A stretch of 64,000 nucleotides of DNA from Planctomycetaceae bacterium (lineage in GTDB: Bacteria; Planctomycetota; Planctomycetia; Pirellulales; Pirellulaceae): NCBI GenBank assembly GCA_016794985.1, contig JAEUIQ010000087.1, positions 58,907-122,906 of the forward strand, read 5' to 3'. The notes beneath the pieces are model-generated. The model was not told the DNA's origin, did no database searches, and saw only the letters and a list, made by a program, of their open reading frames with translations. Of this stretch, positions 53,055 through 61,175 are shown in pieces. The position numbers were made by a program, and so were the translations under genes. Each line of letters starts with the position of its first letter. Position 1 is the first letter of the stretch.

Positions 53055-53861
53055 ATGAGCGTATCCGATCCAACGGTATCCCATGGAGTCGAGTTGATTC
53101 AAACTCGCACTGTGAATCTGCGACAGCAATTGCTGAATCATGAGGTCTACGAACACTTGAACACGGTGTCGGCTCTCCGCTGCTTTATGGAACACCACGT
53201 GTTCGCTGTTTTTGATTTCATGTCGCTGCTCAAGTCTTTGCAGCGCCGATTGACATCGGTCAGTGTACCATGGGTACCCCCGAGTCACTCGTTGGGTGCG
53301 CGACTGATCAATGAGATTGTGTTGGGCGAAGAATCGGATGAGGATGGTACGGGTCGTTACGCTAGTCATTTCGAATTGTATCGTCAGTCGATGATCGAGA
53401 TCGGAGCGCGGACCGACGTCATCGATCGATTCGTCGACGATTTGCGGCAAGGCCATTCATGGACTCAGGCCTTGCAACGACCGGAAATTCCGCAGGGTGT
53501 CCGTTCGTTTGTCTCGGCGACCTTTGCCGTAATCGACGCCAATGACTTGATCGCACTCACTGCGAACTTTACATTTGGCCGCGAAGATCTGCTGCCAGCG
53601 GTATTTCATCAAATCGTCAATGAGTTGGATGAATCCAGTGGCTGTTTGAGCCGCTTCCAGTATTACTTGCAAAGACACATCGATGTGGATGGCGATCATC
53701 ATGGTCCCTTGGCGCATCGATTGATAGCGATACTTTGCGGAGATCAGCCACAGGCTTGGGAAAAGGCCGCTCAAGCATCCATAGCGGCTTTAGAGGCTCG
53801 TGTCCAATTGTGGGACTGTATTGCGGAGGCGATTCGCAGGCTTCCGCGACAACACCAGTAA
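53055..53861 (+). CDS. DUF3050 (heme-oxygenase-like fold) protein
   Basis: This 268-residue protein belongs to DUF3050. FMEHHVFAVFDFMSLLKSLQ near residue 44 is the family landmark, followed by SHSLGARLINEIVLGEESDE with acidic residues, and ALTANFTFGREDLLPAVFHQ and YYLQRHIDVDGDHHGPLAHR near residues 185-225. The His/Glu/Asp pattern resembles the metal ligands of heme-oxygenase-like diiron enzymes. A reaction has not been settled for this family. The ATG at 53055 is preceded by AAGGA with a 7-base gap. It shares direction with the aldo/keto reductase gene and is convergent with the methyltransferase gene. Confidence 0.8.
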   Translation: MSVSDPTVSHGVELIQTRTVNLRQQLLNHEVYEHLNTVSALRCFMEHHVFAVFDFMSLLKSLQRRLTSVSVPWVPPSHSLGARLINEIVLGEESDEDGTGRYASHFELYRQSMIEIGARTDVIDRFVDDLRQGHSWTQALQRPEIPQGVRSFVSATFAVIDANDLIALTANFTFGREDLLPAVFHQIVNELDESSGCLSRFQYYLQRHIDVDGDHHGPLAHRLIAILCGDQPQAWEKAAQASIAALEARVQLWDCIAEAIRRLPRQHQ

Positions 53862-53879
53862 AATCGCGTGCCGGTAGAA

Positions 53880-54713
53880 TCAAAATCCTGCCAACACCAA
53901 CGAGGATTTTAGTTCGCCATTTCGTCGGGCTTTGATCCGCACGTAGGGTGCGATGTAAGCGGACCGGTGCGCTAGGCTTCCGGGTTCGGCGTCTAAATCC
54001 GCATGAAATGGCTCGACCAGGTCTTCTATCACGAATCCTGAACGACACAAATCTCCGATCAACTGTTCCCAGCGATGGACAAACTCTTGGGCGCCCGGCT
54101 CACGCAGGTGCGTGCGTTGCGGCACTGGCGCGACCGATCGGCCGCTGTAGTAATCGTGTTGCATTACATAACCACCACAAGCTCCGACATGATCGCCCAC
54201 GGCGGTCGGGTTCCAGCTCAACGAAGTTTGTAAACTTGCCGGTTGTTTGTGTTGGCTTACGTAGAGTCCCCCGGGGCGCAGCACGCGCGCGATCTGCCGG
54301 TAGACGCGCGCGATGTCCCGCACGTAGCAAGTACTGACGGGTTGGATCACCAGATCAAATTCGTGCTGTCGAAACATCGACAGGTCGCTCATGGTGCCTT
54401 GGACGACACGGAGCGAAATCCGGCGCTGAGTAGCGACTTCGCGATCCAGTTCCAACATGGCATCACTGATGTCGAGTACCGTGACTTCGCCGCCTGCCGC
54501 CGCGTACAACGGGCCATGCCGCCCACCGCCGGCTGCCAAGCACAAGACTCGTTGGCCCGCGATCGAACCACCCAACCACCCGAGACCATCGACGGTGCCC
54601 AGCGGATCGACAAAGCTGGCGTCCTCGGCGGCAGTGGTGAAACAGCTTTTATGATCCACTAGTCGATTCCAAGCCTGACGATTATGCGCTTCAACGGGAT
54701 CTTCAGGCAACAT
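53880..54713 (-). CDS. SAM-dependent methyltransferase
   Basis: This is a 277-residue class I methyltransferase. The SAM loop reads VLCLAAGGGRHGPLYAAAGG (residues about 56-75), the acidic end of strand 2 VTVLDISDAMLELD, and strand 4 with the post-loop FDLVIQPVSTCYVRDIARVY, then VLRPGGLYVSQHK. The G-G-G-R-H form replaces the more usual G-x-G-x-G but is known in methyltransferase-11-type proteins. The C-terminal half probably recognises the substrate, a small molecule by type; which one cannot be told. The start MLPEDPVEAHNRQAWNRLV fits a typical N-terminus. Divergent from the glycosyltransferase gene. Confidence 0.8.
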   Translation of the reverse strand: MLPEDPVEAHNRQAWNRLVDHKSCFTTAAEDASFVDPLGTVDGLGWLGGSIAGQRVLCLAAGGGRHGPLYAAAGGEVTVLDISDAMLELDREVATQRRISLRVVQGTMSDLSMFRQHEFDLVIQPVSTCYVRDIARVYRQIARVLRPGGLYVSQHKQPASLQTSLSWNPTAVGDHVGACGGYVMQHDYYSGRSVAPVPQRTHLREPGAQEFVHRWEQLIGDLCRSGFVIEDLVEPFHADLDAEPGSLAHRSAYIAPYVRIKARRNGELKSSLVLAGF

Positions 54714-55058
54714 GGATGCTCCTACGGTGCAGACGATGACAAGCAGCTCAACCGACGGAAATCGTTTGCGCCGAGGTCTCGAAGGTCGTGGTTGGGGTGA
54801 ACTCCCGACACTTTAGTTGTGGTGTGTTCGGAGTTGCGCAGGCCCGGTTTGTGTGCAGCCCCGACAGTGATCCAATGGTATCGCAGTATTCATCGCTCGA
54901 CTAGCGTTGAACTGCTAGCGAATTCAGTCATTGCTCTTGGTGGAAAGAATCGCGATTGTTATGGTCCGCCGTTGATTTGCGGAGCCCGCGGTCCACCGGG
55001 TCGCGGGCAGCCATATTAATGAGACTTGGGGTTGGATCCGGTTGCAGGAAGCACGAAC
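54714..55058. other. Divergent spacer with a GC-rich hairpin
   Basis: These 345 bp contain no gene. GCCCGCG and CGCGGGC (54984-55008) form a perfect 7-bp hairpin with an 11-base loop 50 bp before the glycosyltransferase start. No T-run follows, so a leader structure is more likely than a terminator. Confidence 0.45.
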
Positions 55059-56381
55059 ATGAAACTTCTCAAGCATTTGAAGTTCTGGAAGCGAGCCAAT
55101 AAACCGCCGCGGCCAATCCACCCTGTAAACCTCGTCGTGATCTCGCATGAAGCATCGCGGACGGGGGCTCCGAAGATCATTGCACAGCTTCTGGAGTATT
55201 TCAAACAGCACTACAACCTGAATCGTTACTCCTTGCTGCATAATCCAGGGCCAATTTACCGCGAGTTTGGCACGCGGTCGCATGTGACTTGTTTGAACCT
55301 GAAGCGACAGGCTTCTTGGAAATTGAACTGGGCGATTCAACGATTCGTCAATCAATTGGATCGCCGCAAACCAACGCTGGTGTTGTGCAACTCGATGGAG
55401 TCTCGCTTCATGGCTCAGGCTTTGCAACGCTACAAATTGCCAACCATCTATTTGGTTCACGAACTACCTTCCAGCTACTCGGCGGAAGATTATCAATCCG
55501 TGTACGAGTTGAGCGAAAAGGTTATTTTTCCCGCCGAGATTGTGCGGCGCTCGGCCAACCAAACGGCGGCAATACCGCCAAACAAAGGAGTCATCTACCC
55601 TCAAGGTCTGTTGGACGAATCCTTCGGTTCGAGATTCGCTCGTGAGTCAGCCCGTCGTGAGATTTGCGAAGAGTTTGGTTTGCCGCAGGACGCGGTGATT
55701 CTCTTGGGCTGCGGCACTTTGGATATGCGAAAGGGCATCGATCATTTCGCGAACATCGCCCGCACTTGGCACAGCAAACCGCGAGGAACGCAGCGTCCGG
55801 TCCACTTTGTCTGGATCGGCGGAGGCTACGCAGGCCGCCACTCGACCAAGCATTTTGTCGATTTGGATCTGGGGTATTCTCCGGCGAAAGAGTTTGTTCA
55901 CTTTGTGGGCGAACGTGAAAGTGTGGAGAAGTACTTTGTGGGTGGCGATGGATTCTTGATGACTTCCCGAGTCGATCCGTTTCCGTGTGTCATTCATGAA
56001 GCGATGGCGGCGGAGATTCCGATCATTGCGTTTGATCAAGCGGGAGGAGCACCGGAAGCGATCCGCGGTGACGCTGGATTTGTTGTTCCCTTCGGGGATT
56101 ATGCGGCGGTTGAGCGGATCATCGAGCAGGTGGTTCACAACCCGTCGGCGTATGACGAAGTTCGGCGTGCAGCCGCGACCCGAGTCAGGACCGAGTATCG
56201 CTTTGTGGACTATGCCGAGCGTGTGGCTCGGTTGGGTGCGGAAATAGTGCCTGAACTGGCCACCTGTCTCAAGCGTCCCATCAACGTTACCAAGAACCCG
56301 GTGGACGATTCCCCCGCGATTGACCGGCCCACGACCCTAGCGTTTCCGGCTGCCGCACCCCAAGTTCGTCGAGCCGCGTAG
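55059..56381 (+). CDS. Glycosyltransferase (GT4-like)
   Basis: This 440-residue protein has the GT-B fold. The N-terminal domain has VVISHEASRTGAPKIIAQLL, as in glycosyltransferases that start with a nucleotide-free acceptor loop, and YLVHELPSSY. The C-terminal domain has LLGCGTLDMRKGIDHFANIA and FVHFVGERESVEKYFVGGDG. The sugar-nucleotide site ends in PFPCVIHEAMAAEIPIIAFD (E-x7-E-like motif). The product is probably a surface polysaccharide or lipid-linked sugar; donor unknown. ATG 55059 is preferred to TTG 55026. The C-terminal 50 residues are a Pro/Ala-rich tail. Confidence 0.86.
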   Translation: MKLLKHLKFWKRANKPPRPIHPVNLVVISHEASRTGAPKIIAQLLEYFKQHYNLNRYSLLHNPGPIYREFGTRSHVTCLNLKRQASWKLNWAIQRFVNQLDRRKPTLVLCNSMESRFMAQALQRYKLPTIYLVHELPSSYSAEDYQSVYELSEKVIFPAEIVRRSANQTAAIPPNKGVIYPQGLLDESFGSRFARESARREICEEFGLPQDAVILLGCGTLDMRKGIDHFANIARTWHSKPRGTQRPVHFVWIGGGYAGRHSTKHFVDLDLGYSPAKEFVHFVGERESVEKYFVGGDGFLMTSRVDPFPCVIHEAMAAEIPIIAFDQAGGAPEAIRGDAGFVVPFGDYAAVERIIEQVVHNPSAYDEVRRAAATRVRTEYRFVDYAERVARLGAEIVPELATCLKRPINVTKNPVDDSPAIDRPTTLAFPAAAPQVRRAA

Positions 56382-56541
56382 CACTTCGAATTGACGCTTT
56401 GTCGTCGAACAAGGTGAGCCGGTATTTATTGGCTGACGGGTTTGTTCGGAATATTGGAACTTCATCCGCCTCGCAGCGCGGTTGCCCGTTCGCAACCATT
56501 GACAGTTTCACCATCGATGGCCATAATCCCACGACCACAGC

Positions 56542-56614
56542 GCCCCCTTCGTCTAGTGGCCCAGGACCTCGGATTCTCAGTCCGGTTACAGGGGTTCGAA
56601 TCCCCTAGGGGGTA
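56542..56614 (+). tRNA. tRNA-Glu (anticodon CTC)
   Basis: The 73-base sequence folds as a cloverleaf. The acceptor stem is GCCCCCT with AGGGGGT (first pair G-T), the D arm is TCGTCTAGTGGCCCAGGA, and the anticodon loop is TTCTCAG with CTC. The T arm is AGGGG-TTCGAAT-CCCCT and the discriminator base is A. The D-arm sequence matches bacterial tRNA-Glu. The CCA end is not encoded. A terminator follows 7 bases later. Confidence 0.95.
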
Positions 56615-56620
56615 TCAGGT

Positions 56621-56645
56621 AGCCCTTGGAAACAAGGGCTTTTTT
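56621..56645 (+). terminator. Rho-independent terminator after tRNA-Glu
   Basis: AGCCCTTG and CAAGGGCT form a perfect 8-bp stem closed by a GAAA tetraloop, followed by five more T residues. Confidence 0.92.
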
Positions 56646-57061
56646 GTTTTCTTCGCGAATATCTCGCTTGTGCTTCAGGCCGTTTTCGCTGGAATTCGGT
56701 AGATCCTGCAAAGTTGTCTCCACGTTGTTGCCTGCACCTCAGTCGATGAGTTGAGTATCGTCAGCAGGTAAAGACCAGCAGATTCCAAACTTGTTTGTAC
56801 TGGCGGGCAATGTCCCTTCTGAAAGAACACTCTGCCAAAGCCTGTCGCTCATTTGGCAGGCTATTCTCGGGCCAACGTGAATTGCATGAATTCGATCTTC
56901 GAGTTGTTCGTATACCAGGCATGGCCACGCTGGTATTGTTTAATTGGTTGGGCGGCTTTCGGGCACCAATTCACTTTTGTTCCCCTACGAGGAAAGAAAG
57001 CGACTCAAGCCTTCGGAGCGGCCTGGGCTTAGGTTCTCCCTTTGTTGCTTGTAGGCGCCAA
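56646..57061. other. Intergenic region with several hairpins
   Basis: These 416 bp follow the tRNA terminator and precede the 3' end of a minus-strand gene. I see no gene. Inverted repeats are CTGCCAAA/TTTGGCAG (56832-56859) and ATACCAG/CTGGTAT (56912-56936). None has a long T-run. Confidence 0.45.
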
Positions 57062-57463
57062 CTAGCGTCCGTTTTTGAACGGCGTTTCGCTTAGCCACTG
57101 GTCGAAACCACGATCGAATTGGCCTTGGGTCATCACGGAGTCGAAGCCGGCGTGGTTGGCCGCTGCTAACCATGTTTCATGCACATGCGGACCATAAGCC
57201 AGGGTTCGCAAGAATCGGCCATTGCATGCCGCTTGAACTGCGGACAAGAGTGGTGGCAACTCGGTCGGGTCGGCGATGGCCTTGAGATCGACCAACAAGT
57301 AGACCGCATCCTCGGTGTGCCCAGAATCCGGTGGTAAGAGCACTGCGAGTTTGTTCACGCAGTCCTCAACGCTGCTGGCCATTTTCAAGGTCAACCCACG
57401 ACGCTCGACCAACGGTCGCACTCGCGAGGAAAACATCAAGTCTCGCGTTAAGTAGATAACCAT
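57062..57463 (-). CDS. Small receiver-like protein
   Basis: This 133-residue protein has the alternating strand-helix pattern of a CheY-like receiver: VIYLTRDLMFSSRVRPLVER (strand 1 and helix 1), YLLVDLKA with an Asp at the usual phospho-acceptor place, and RTLAYGPHVHETWLAAANHA followed by GFDSVMTQGQF. The N-terminal acid pair is reduced to one Asp in TRD, and the Lys of strand 5 is missing. A stand-alone or pseudo-receiver is plausible; it could also be an unrelated alpha/beta protein. It is divergent from the aminotransferase gene. Confidence 0.62.
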   Translation of the reverse strand: MVIYLTRDLMFSSRVRPLVERRGLTLKMASSVEDCVNKLAVLLPPDSGHTEDAVYLLVDLKAIADPTELPPLLSAVQAACNGRFLRTLAYGPHVHETWLAAANHAGFDSVMTQGQFDRGFDQWLSETPFKNGR

Positions 57464-57776
57464 GATCGCCTTCTTGTTGGCAAAACTCTATCCGATTGGT
57501 GCCGAGCGAACCCAACCGTTTTTTCTGCACGTCGCACGAATCCAGAGAAGGCTCGGTACTTCGTCCCCAGTTTAGTCTCTCTCGCTTGCTCGCGGTACCT
57601 CGTGCTGGCATGCAAGCGAGGAAGTATGTTGATCAAATTGCTTAACATTATCTGAGCTTGAGAAGTCGCAATTTTGGTTCACAGGAGCTTCTCAGCGACT
57701 ACCAGTTTAAGGATACTAACCGCCGACTTCGGCAACGACCGCTGTCCATTTTGTTTTGGATTCCGAGAGGCCCAAC
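57464..57776. other. Divergent spacer with long inverted repeat
   Basis: These 313 bp separate two divergent genes. CTCGCTTGC (57581-57589) and GCAAGCGAG (57612-57620) are perfect complements 22 bp apart, which could be a regulatory hairpin or operator pair. No near-consensus promoter was found. Confidence 0.45.
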
Positions 57777-58970
57777 ATGTTGGAAAATTCCAAGCACATT
57801 TACCTCAACAATGCTGCAACGACATGGCCGAAGCCAGAGATCGTGTATCAAACGGTTGACGATTGTTTTCGGCACTTGGCCAGTCCAGGACGTTCGGCAG
57901 GCGCTTCGGGTTCGGAAGGAGCAGCGATCATGCATGCTGCTCGGCAAGAAGTGGCGGCGTTTTTTAACTTGCCAGATGCCATGCAGTTGGTATTCATGCC
58001 TTCCTGTACTTATGCATTAAACTTGGCGATCTTGTGTCAGAGTTGGCGAGCGGACGACGAGATCGTGATGAGCTCCATGGAGCATCATGCGGTCTCGCGA
58101 CCAGTTCGAAAGGTGGCACGGGATCATGGCGTACGCTTTTTTTGTGCGCCCTATCAACCCACAGCGCCGTTTGATTTGAACTTCTTGGAAGAACGCTTAC
58201 GAGGTGGTCGAGTCAAGTTAGTGGCGTGTTCGATGGCTAGCAACTTGACGGGCGACATCATGCCGGTGCACGAGATTGGTCGGTTGTGTCGGCAGTACGG
58301 TGCCAAGTTTTTGTTGGACGCTGCACAGGCAGCCGGTGTGATACCGGTCGATGTGCAGGCGATTGGAGCCGACTTCTTGGCCTTTGCGGGGCACAAAGGT
58401 TTGTTTGGTCCCCCGGGCATTGGCGGATTGTATGTGGCGCCGGGAATCAACTTGACAACCTTGGCCGAAGGCGGGACCGGGAAGGACTCGGGGCTGCATG
58501 AAATGTCAGGTCGGTTCCCTTCGAATTTTGAAGTTGGAACTCACAACCTTTTGGGGATTTGCGGGCTAACGGCGGGCGTGCGTTGGATCAATCAAGTGAC
58601 GTTGCCCGCCATACGAGAACGCGAGCATCGGCTGACCGAGTTATTTGTGGCGGGCCTCCAAGGTATTCCAGGCCTGCGGATCTACGGCAACCCCGACTTG
58701 TCCAAACGCACGGCGGTGGTGTCGTTGACTTGTTCCGGGCAGTGCACGCCGCATCAATTGGCCGATTGGCTGGCAACGGAACATGGTGTCGTTACGAGAT
58801 CTGGATATCATTGCGCCCCGCTCGCCCATGAGACAATTGGCACATTGCCCGGAGAAGGAACGATTCGCTTCAGCATGGGATACCACAATTCCGAAGCAGA
58901 AATCTGCCACGTCGCGTCGTTAGTGGCGGAGTTTGTGGGAGTTTCCGAGTCTGTCAGCCAGCGTCGCTAG
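57777..58970 (+). CDS. PLP-dependent class V aminotransferase (cysteine desulfurase-like)
   Basis: This is a 397-residue protein. YLNNAATTWPKPEIVYQTV opens the fold, MSSMEHHAVSRPVRKVAR carries the His stacking on PLP, and LLDAAQAAGVIPVDVQAIG supplies the Asp. AGHKGLFGPPGIGGLYV holds the PLP-binding Lys near residue 207. A Cys (GYHCAPLAHETIGTLPGEGT) lies where group II (SufS/CsdA-like) desulfurases have the active-site Cys, so sulfur transfer from cysteine is plausible. No suf or isc genes are adjacent. ATG 57777 with GAGAGG upstream is chosen over TTG 57756. Confidence 0.88.
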   Translation: MLENSKHIYLNNAATTWPKPEIVYQTVDDCFRHLASPGRSAGASGSEGAAIMHAARQEVAAFFNLPDAMQLVFMPSCTYALNLAILCQSWRADDEIVMSSMEHHAVSRPVRKVARDHGVRFFCAPYQPTAPFDLNFLEERLRGGRVKLVACSMASNLTGDIMPVHEIGRLCRQYGAKFLLDAAQAAGVIPVDVQAIGADFLAFAGHKGLFGPPGIGGLYVAPGINLTTLAEGGTGKDSGLHEMSGRFPSNFEVGTHNLLGICGLTAGVRWINQVTLPAIREREHRLTELFVAGLQGIPGLRIYGNPDLSKRTAVVSLTCSGQCTPHQLADWLATEHGVVTRSGYHCAPLAHETIGTLPGEGTIRFSMGYHNSEAEICHVASLVAEFVGVSESVSQRR

Positions 58971-59025
58971 TGTTTGCTGGCTCATCGTCAAGGTTTTCAG
59001 TAGTCGTTTGACCTGAGACCAAAAT

Positions 59026-59054
59026 TTGTAAATTCCGCAACATTCGGTTACAAT
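59026..59054 (+). promoter_or_regulatory. Candidate promoter of the lipoprotein gene
   Basis: TTGTAA (59026-59031), a 17-bp spacer and TACAAT (59049-59054) precede the lipoprotein start at 59183 by about 125 bp. The -10 box matches well and the -35 box only moderately. Confidence 0.4.
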
Positions 59055-59182
59055 GGCGGAGTTTCTGGGGTAGCTTCTCCGGGAGCGGCGAGCCGGAATT
59101 TTTGACTTTCCGAGCGGTTTTTTGGCCTAATTCGCCGAATGTTTTGGACTTGCCGTTAGTGAGCATGTGCTGGGGAGAGCCT

Positions 59183-59911
59183 ATGTTGACGAAGCAAAGT
59201 GATCGCTTGTGTCTCGCCAATGGCTGGGGATGGGGCCGTTTGTTACTTGGTTGTTGCTGCCTCAGCGTAGTCGCGTTGGTCGGTTGCTTACCCCAAGAGC
59301 TAATTCAAAAATCGAAGGACAATCGACCGGACGACCCTTTGGCCGAGGCGCCTGCGGACGTGCGTCCAATACGGGTTCGCGAGAAGTCGAACAGCGCCCA
59401 AGTCGAGCGCCTCGATGCCCCACCCCCTGACGCGGGCGCCGCCGTGGTCCGGGGCGTCCCCAAAGGGAAAGAGCCGGAAGAACCGATGGTTGCCGGATCG
59501 GATCCTGCGGGCGTCTCGATGAGTGTTGGCCGCAATAACGAGGCTCGCGGCCCGGTTGGAACTGGAGCTCACGCGGAAATTCAGCGTTCTCAGCCCAAGT
59601 CGTCGGCGCCGTCCTCATCGACGCCACCGAACGCGAGTGGAAGCGGCTCGGTAGCAGGGGCCTCTGGGGCGGGCACGAAAAACAATGATCCGAATGCCGC
59701 CAAAATCGAGGTCTTCTTGCAAGGTTGGCTAAGCGCGGAACACCAAGAGGATTTAGAGTCGTGCTTGGTTCGCGGACGTGAGCCCACGACGTTTGAAGCC
59801 GATCGCTACTACGTGATCATTACAACAACCGGGGACCACTCGTACAATGTGACGGTGGATGTATACCACAGCGGAAAAATTCGCGTCTTCAAGTCGCAAA
59901 AACTGTATTGA
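59183..59911 (+). CDS. Predicted lipoprotein
   Basis: This 242-residue protein has a lipoprotein signal: basic start, hydrophobic stretch (LLLGCCCLSVVALVGC) with the lipobox VALVGC at about residues 31-36, so Cys36 would be lipidated. A long low-complexity linker rich in Pro, Ala, Gly, Ser and Asn follows. The C-terminal 70 residues form a compact domain (IEVFLQGWLSAEHQEDLESC ... RVFKSQKLY). The ATG at 59183 has GGGGAG upstream; an earlier ATG at 59165 or the frame start at 59102 are alternatives. The family is unknown. Confidence 0.72.
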   Translation: MLTKQSDRLCLANGWGWGRLLLGCCCLSVVALVGCLPQELIQKSKDNRPDDPLAEAPADVRPIRVREKSNSAQVERLDAPPPDAGAAVVRGVPKGKEPEEPMVAGSDPAGVSMSVGRNNEARGPVGTGAHAEIQRSQPKSSAPSSSTPPNASGSGSVAGASGAGTKNNDPNAAKIEVFLQGWLSAEHQEDLESCLVRGREPTTFEADRYYVIITTTGDHSYNVTVDVYHSGKIRVFKSQKLY

Positions 59912-60058
59912 ACTTGAAGTTGTGGGCGTCTGTCGCGAACGATCGATTTCGCTCAGAATAGAGGCCGGGACGAGGTTCGCCAGATAAACCAACTTGGGCG
60001 CAGAAAGCAACCAAGGTGTGGCGAATCGATTCGCATTACGGACGGTCTTGATTCGCGT

Positions 60059-61165
60059 GTGGTGGAAGTGAACGAAATTGCTGAAATGAATTGCGGGAAA
60101 GAGCCTTCGCTGCTGATTTTTCCGCCCTACTATTTTCCCGCAGCTCCATCGCTCGAGGAATGGATCGTCGCGGTGGATGGTTTTGCGTGCCGACCAGGAA
60201 GCGAGAAGCGTCTGACGACCCGGTGGTCGATTGCCATGATGGGCAAGTTGATGCGAGCCAAACCGCACGAATTGCAAGACAGTGTATTTTTGGGCCGAGT
60301 GGCTCCGTTTATTGCGCGCGGCTTGAGAAATCTTGAAGTGCGCGTCCAGATTGGCCTGCGACGATTCACCTTGAGCAAACGGACGAACAGCCGTGGTGGG
60401 TTTCGCGGGCGAATCAAGTTGTCAGCCCCGGATCTGTGCCGAATCCTGGAAATTAACATTCCGGCTGGGGCAGTTCCTGGTCAAGTTTTAAATGCTAGGG
60501 ATTGGCGTTTACCGATCCAGGTTTCCGTTGAACCGGAACTAGCTGCGACTCGTTCGTGCACAGCGGTGAAGATCCCGTGGCATGGTTGGTCGGTCATTTC
60601 GGACATTGATGATACGATCAAGGACACACAAGTTTCTCCACTACGTCAGTTATTAGCCAACACATTCTTGCGCGAATTTCGCACGGTCGACGGCATGGCC
60701 GAGTTGTACCGAGGTTGGGCGGAACAGGGGTGCCAATTTCATTACGTGTCCAGCAGTCCTTGGCAATTGTTGGACCCGCTGCAGAAGCTGTGCGACGAAA
60801 ACCAATTTCCGCAGGGGACATTTCATCTGCGAACGTTTCGCTTAGGCACCGACTTGATGCGGAAGATGTTGCTATTGCGACAGCGCGGCAAGGCGATGGT
60901 CATCCACTCGTTATTGTCGTCTTTTCCGGAACGCAAATTTTTGTTGGTTGGCGATTCGGGCGAACGCGATCCCGAGATCTATTGTCGGGCCGCCAAACGA
61001 TTTCCTCGGCAAGTGAAGGCCATTTACATTCGCAATGTCGATACCAAACGAATGACCCGCCAACGTTTGGCCAAGTTGACCGAAAAATTGAAGCCGGGAT
61101 TGTGCCATGTCTTCAACGCAGCCGAAGAATTGAACGAACGATCCAAGCTCCAACTGTTGGAATAG
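60059..61165 (+). CDS. App1/DUF2183 phosphatase-like protein
   Basis: This is a 368-residue protein of the App1 group (DUF2183), which includes yeast phosphatidate phosphatase App1. The HAD-type motif is SDIDDTIKDT (nucleophile Asp, near residue 180), then YVSSSPWQLLDPLQKLC and FLLVGDSGERDPEIYCRAA near residue 298, giving the D-x-D-x-T, S-S and G-D-S-G-E-R-D triad expected for the family. The N-terminal half, including RGGFRGRIKLSAPD, forms a beta domain. The start is uncertain: GTG at 60059 or 60062, or ATG at 60086 (MNCGKEPSLLIF). The gene lies 10 bp before nadE and may share its transcript. Confidence 0.78.
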   Translation: MVEVNEIAEMNCGKEPSLLIFPPYYFPAAPSLEEWIVAVDGFACRPGSEKRLTTRWSIAMMGKLMRAKPHELQDSVFLGRVAPFIARGLRNLEVRVQIGLRRFTLSKRTNSRGGFRGRIKLSAPDLCRILEINIPAGAVPGQVLNARDWRLPIQVSVEPELAATRSCTAVKIPWHGWSVISDIDDTIKDTQVSPLRQLLANTFLREFRTVDGMAELYRGWAEQGCQFHYVSSSPWQLLDPLQKLCDENQFPQGTFHLRTFRLGTDLMRKMLLLRQRGKAMVIHSLLSSFPERKFLLVGDSGERDPEIYCRAAKRFPRQVKAIYIRNVDTKRMTRQRLAKLTEKLKPGLCHVFNAAEELNERSKLQLLE

Positions 61166-61175
61166 AAGCGAAGTT

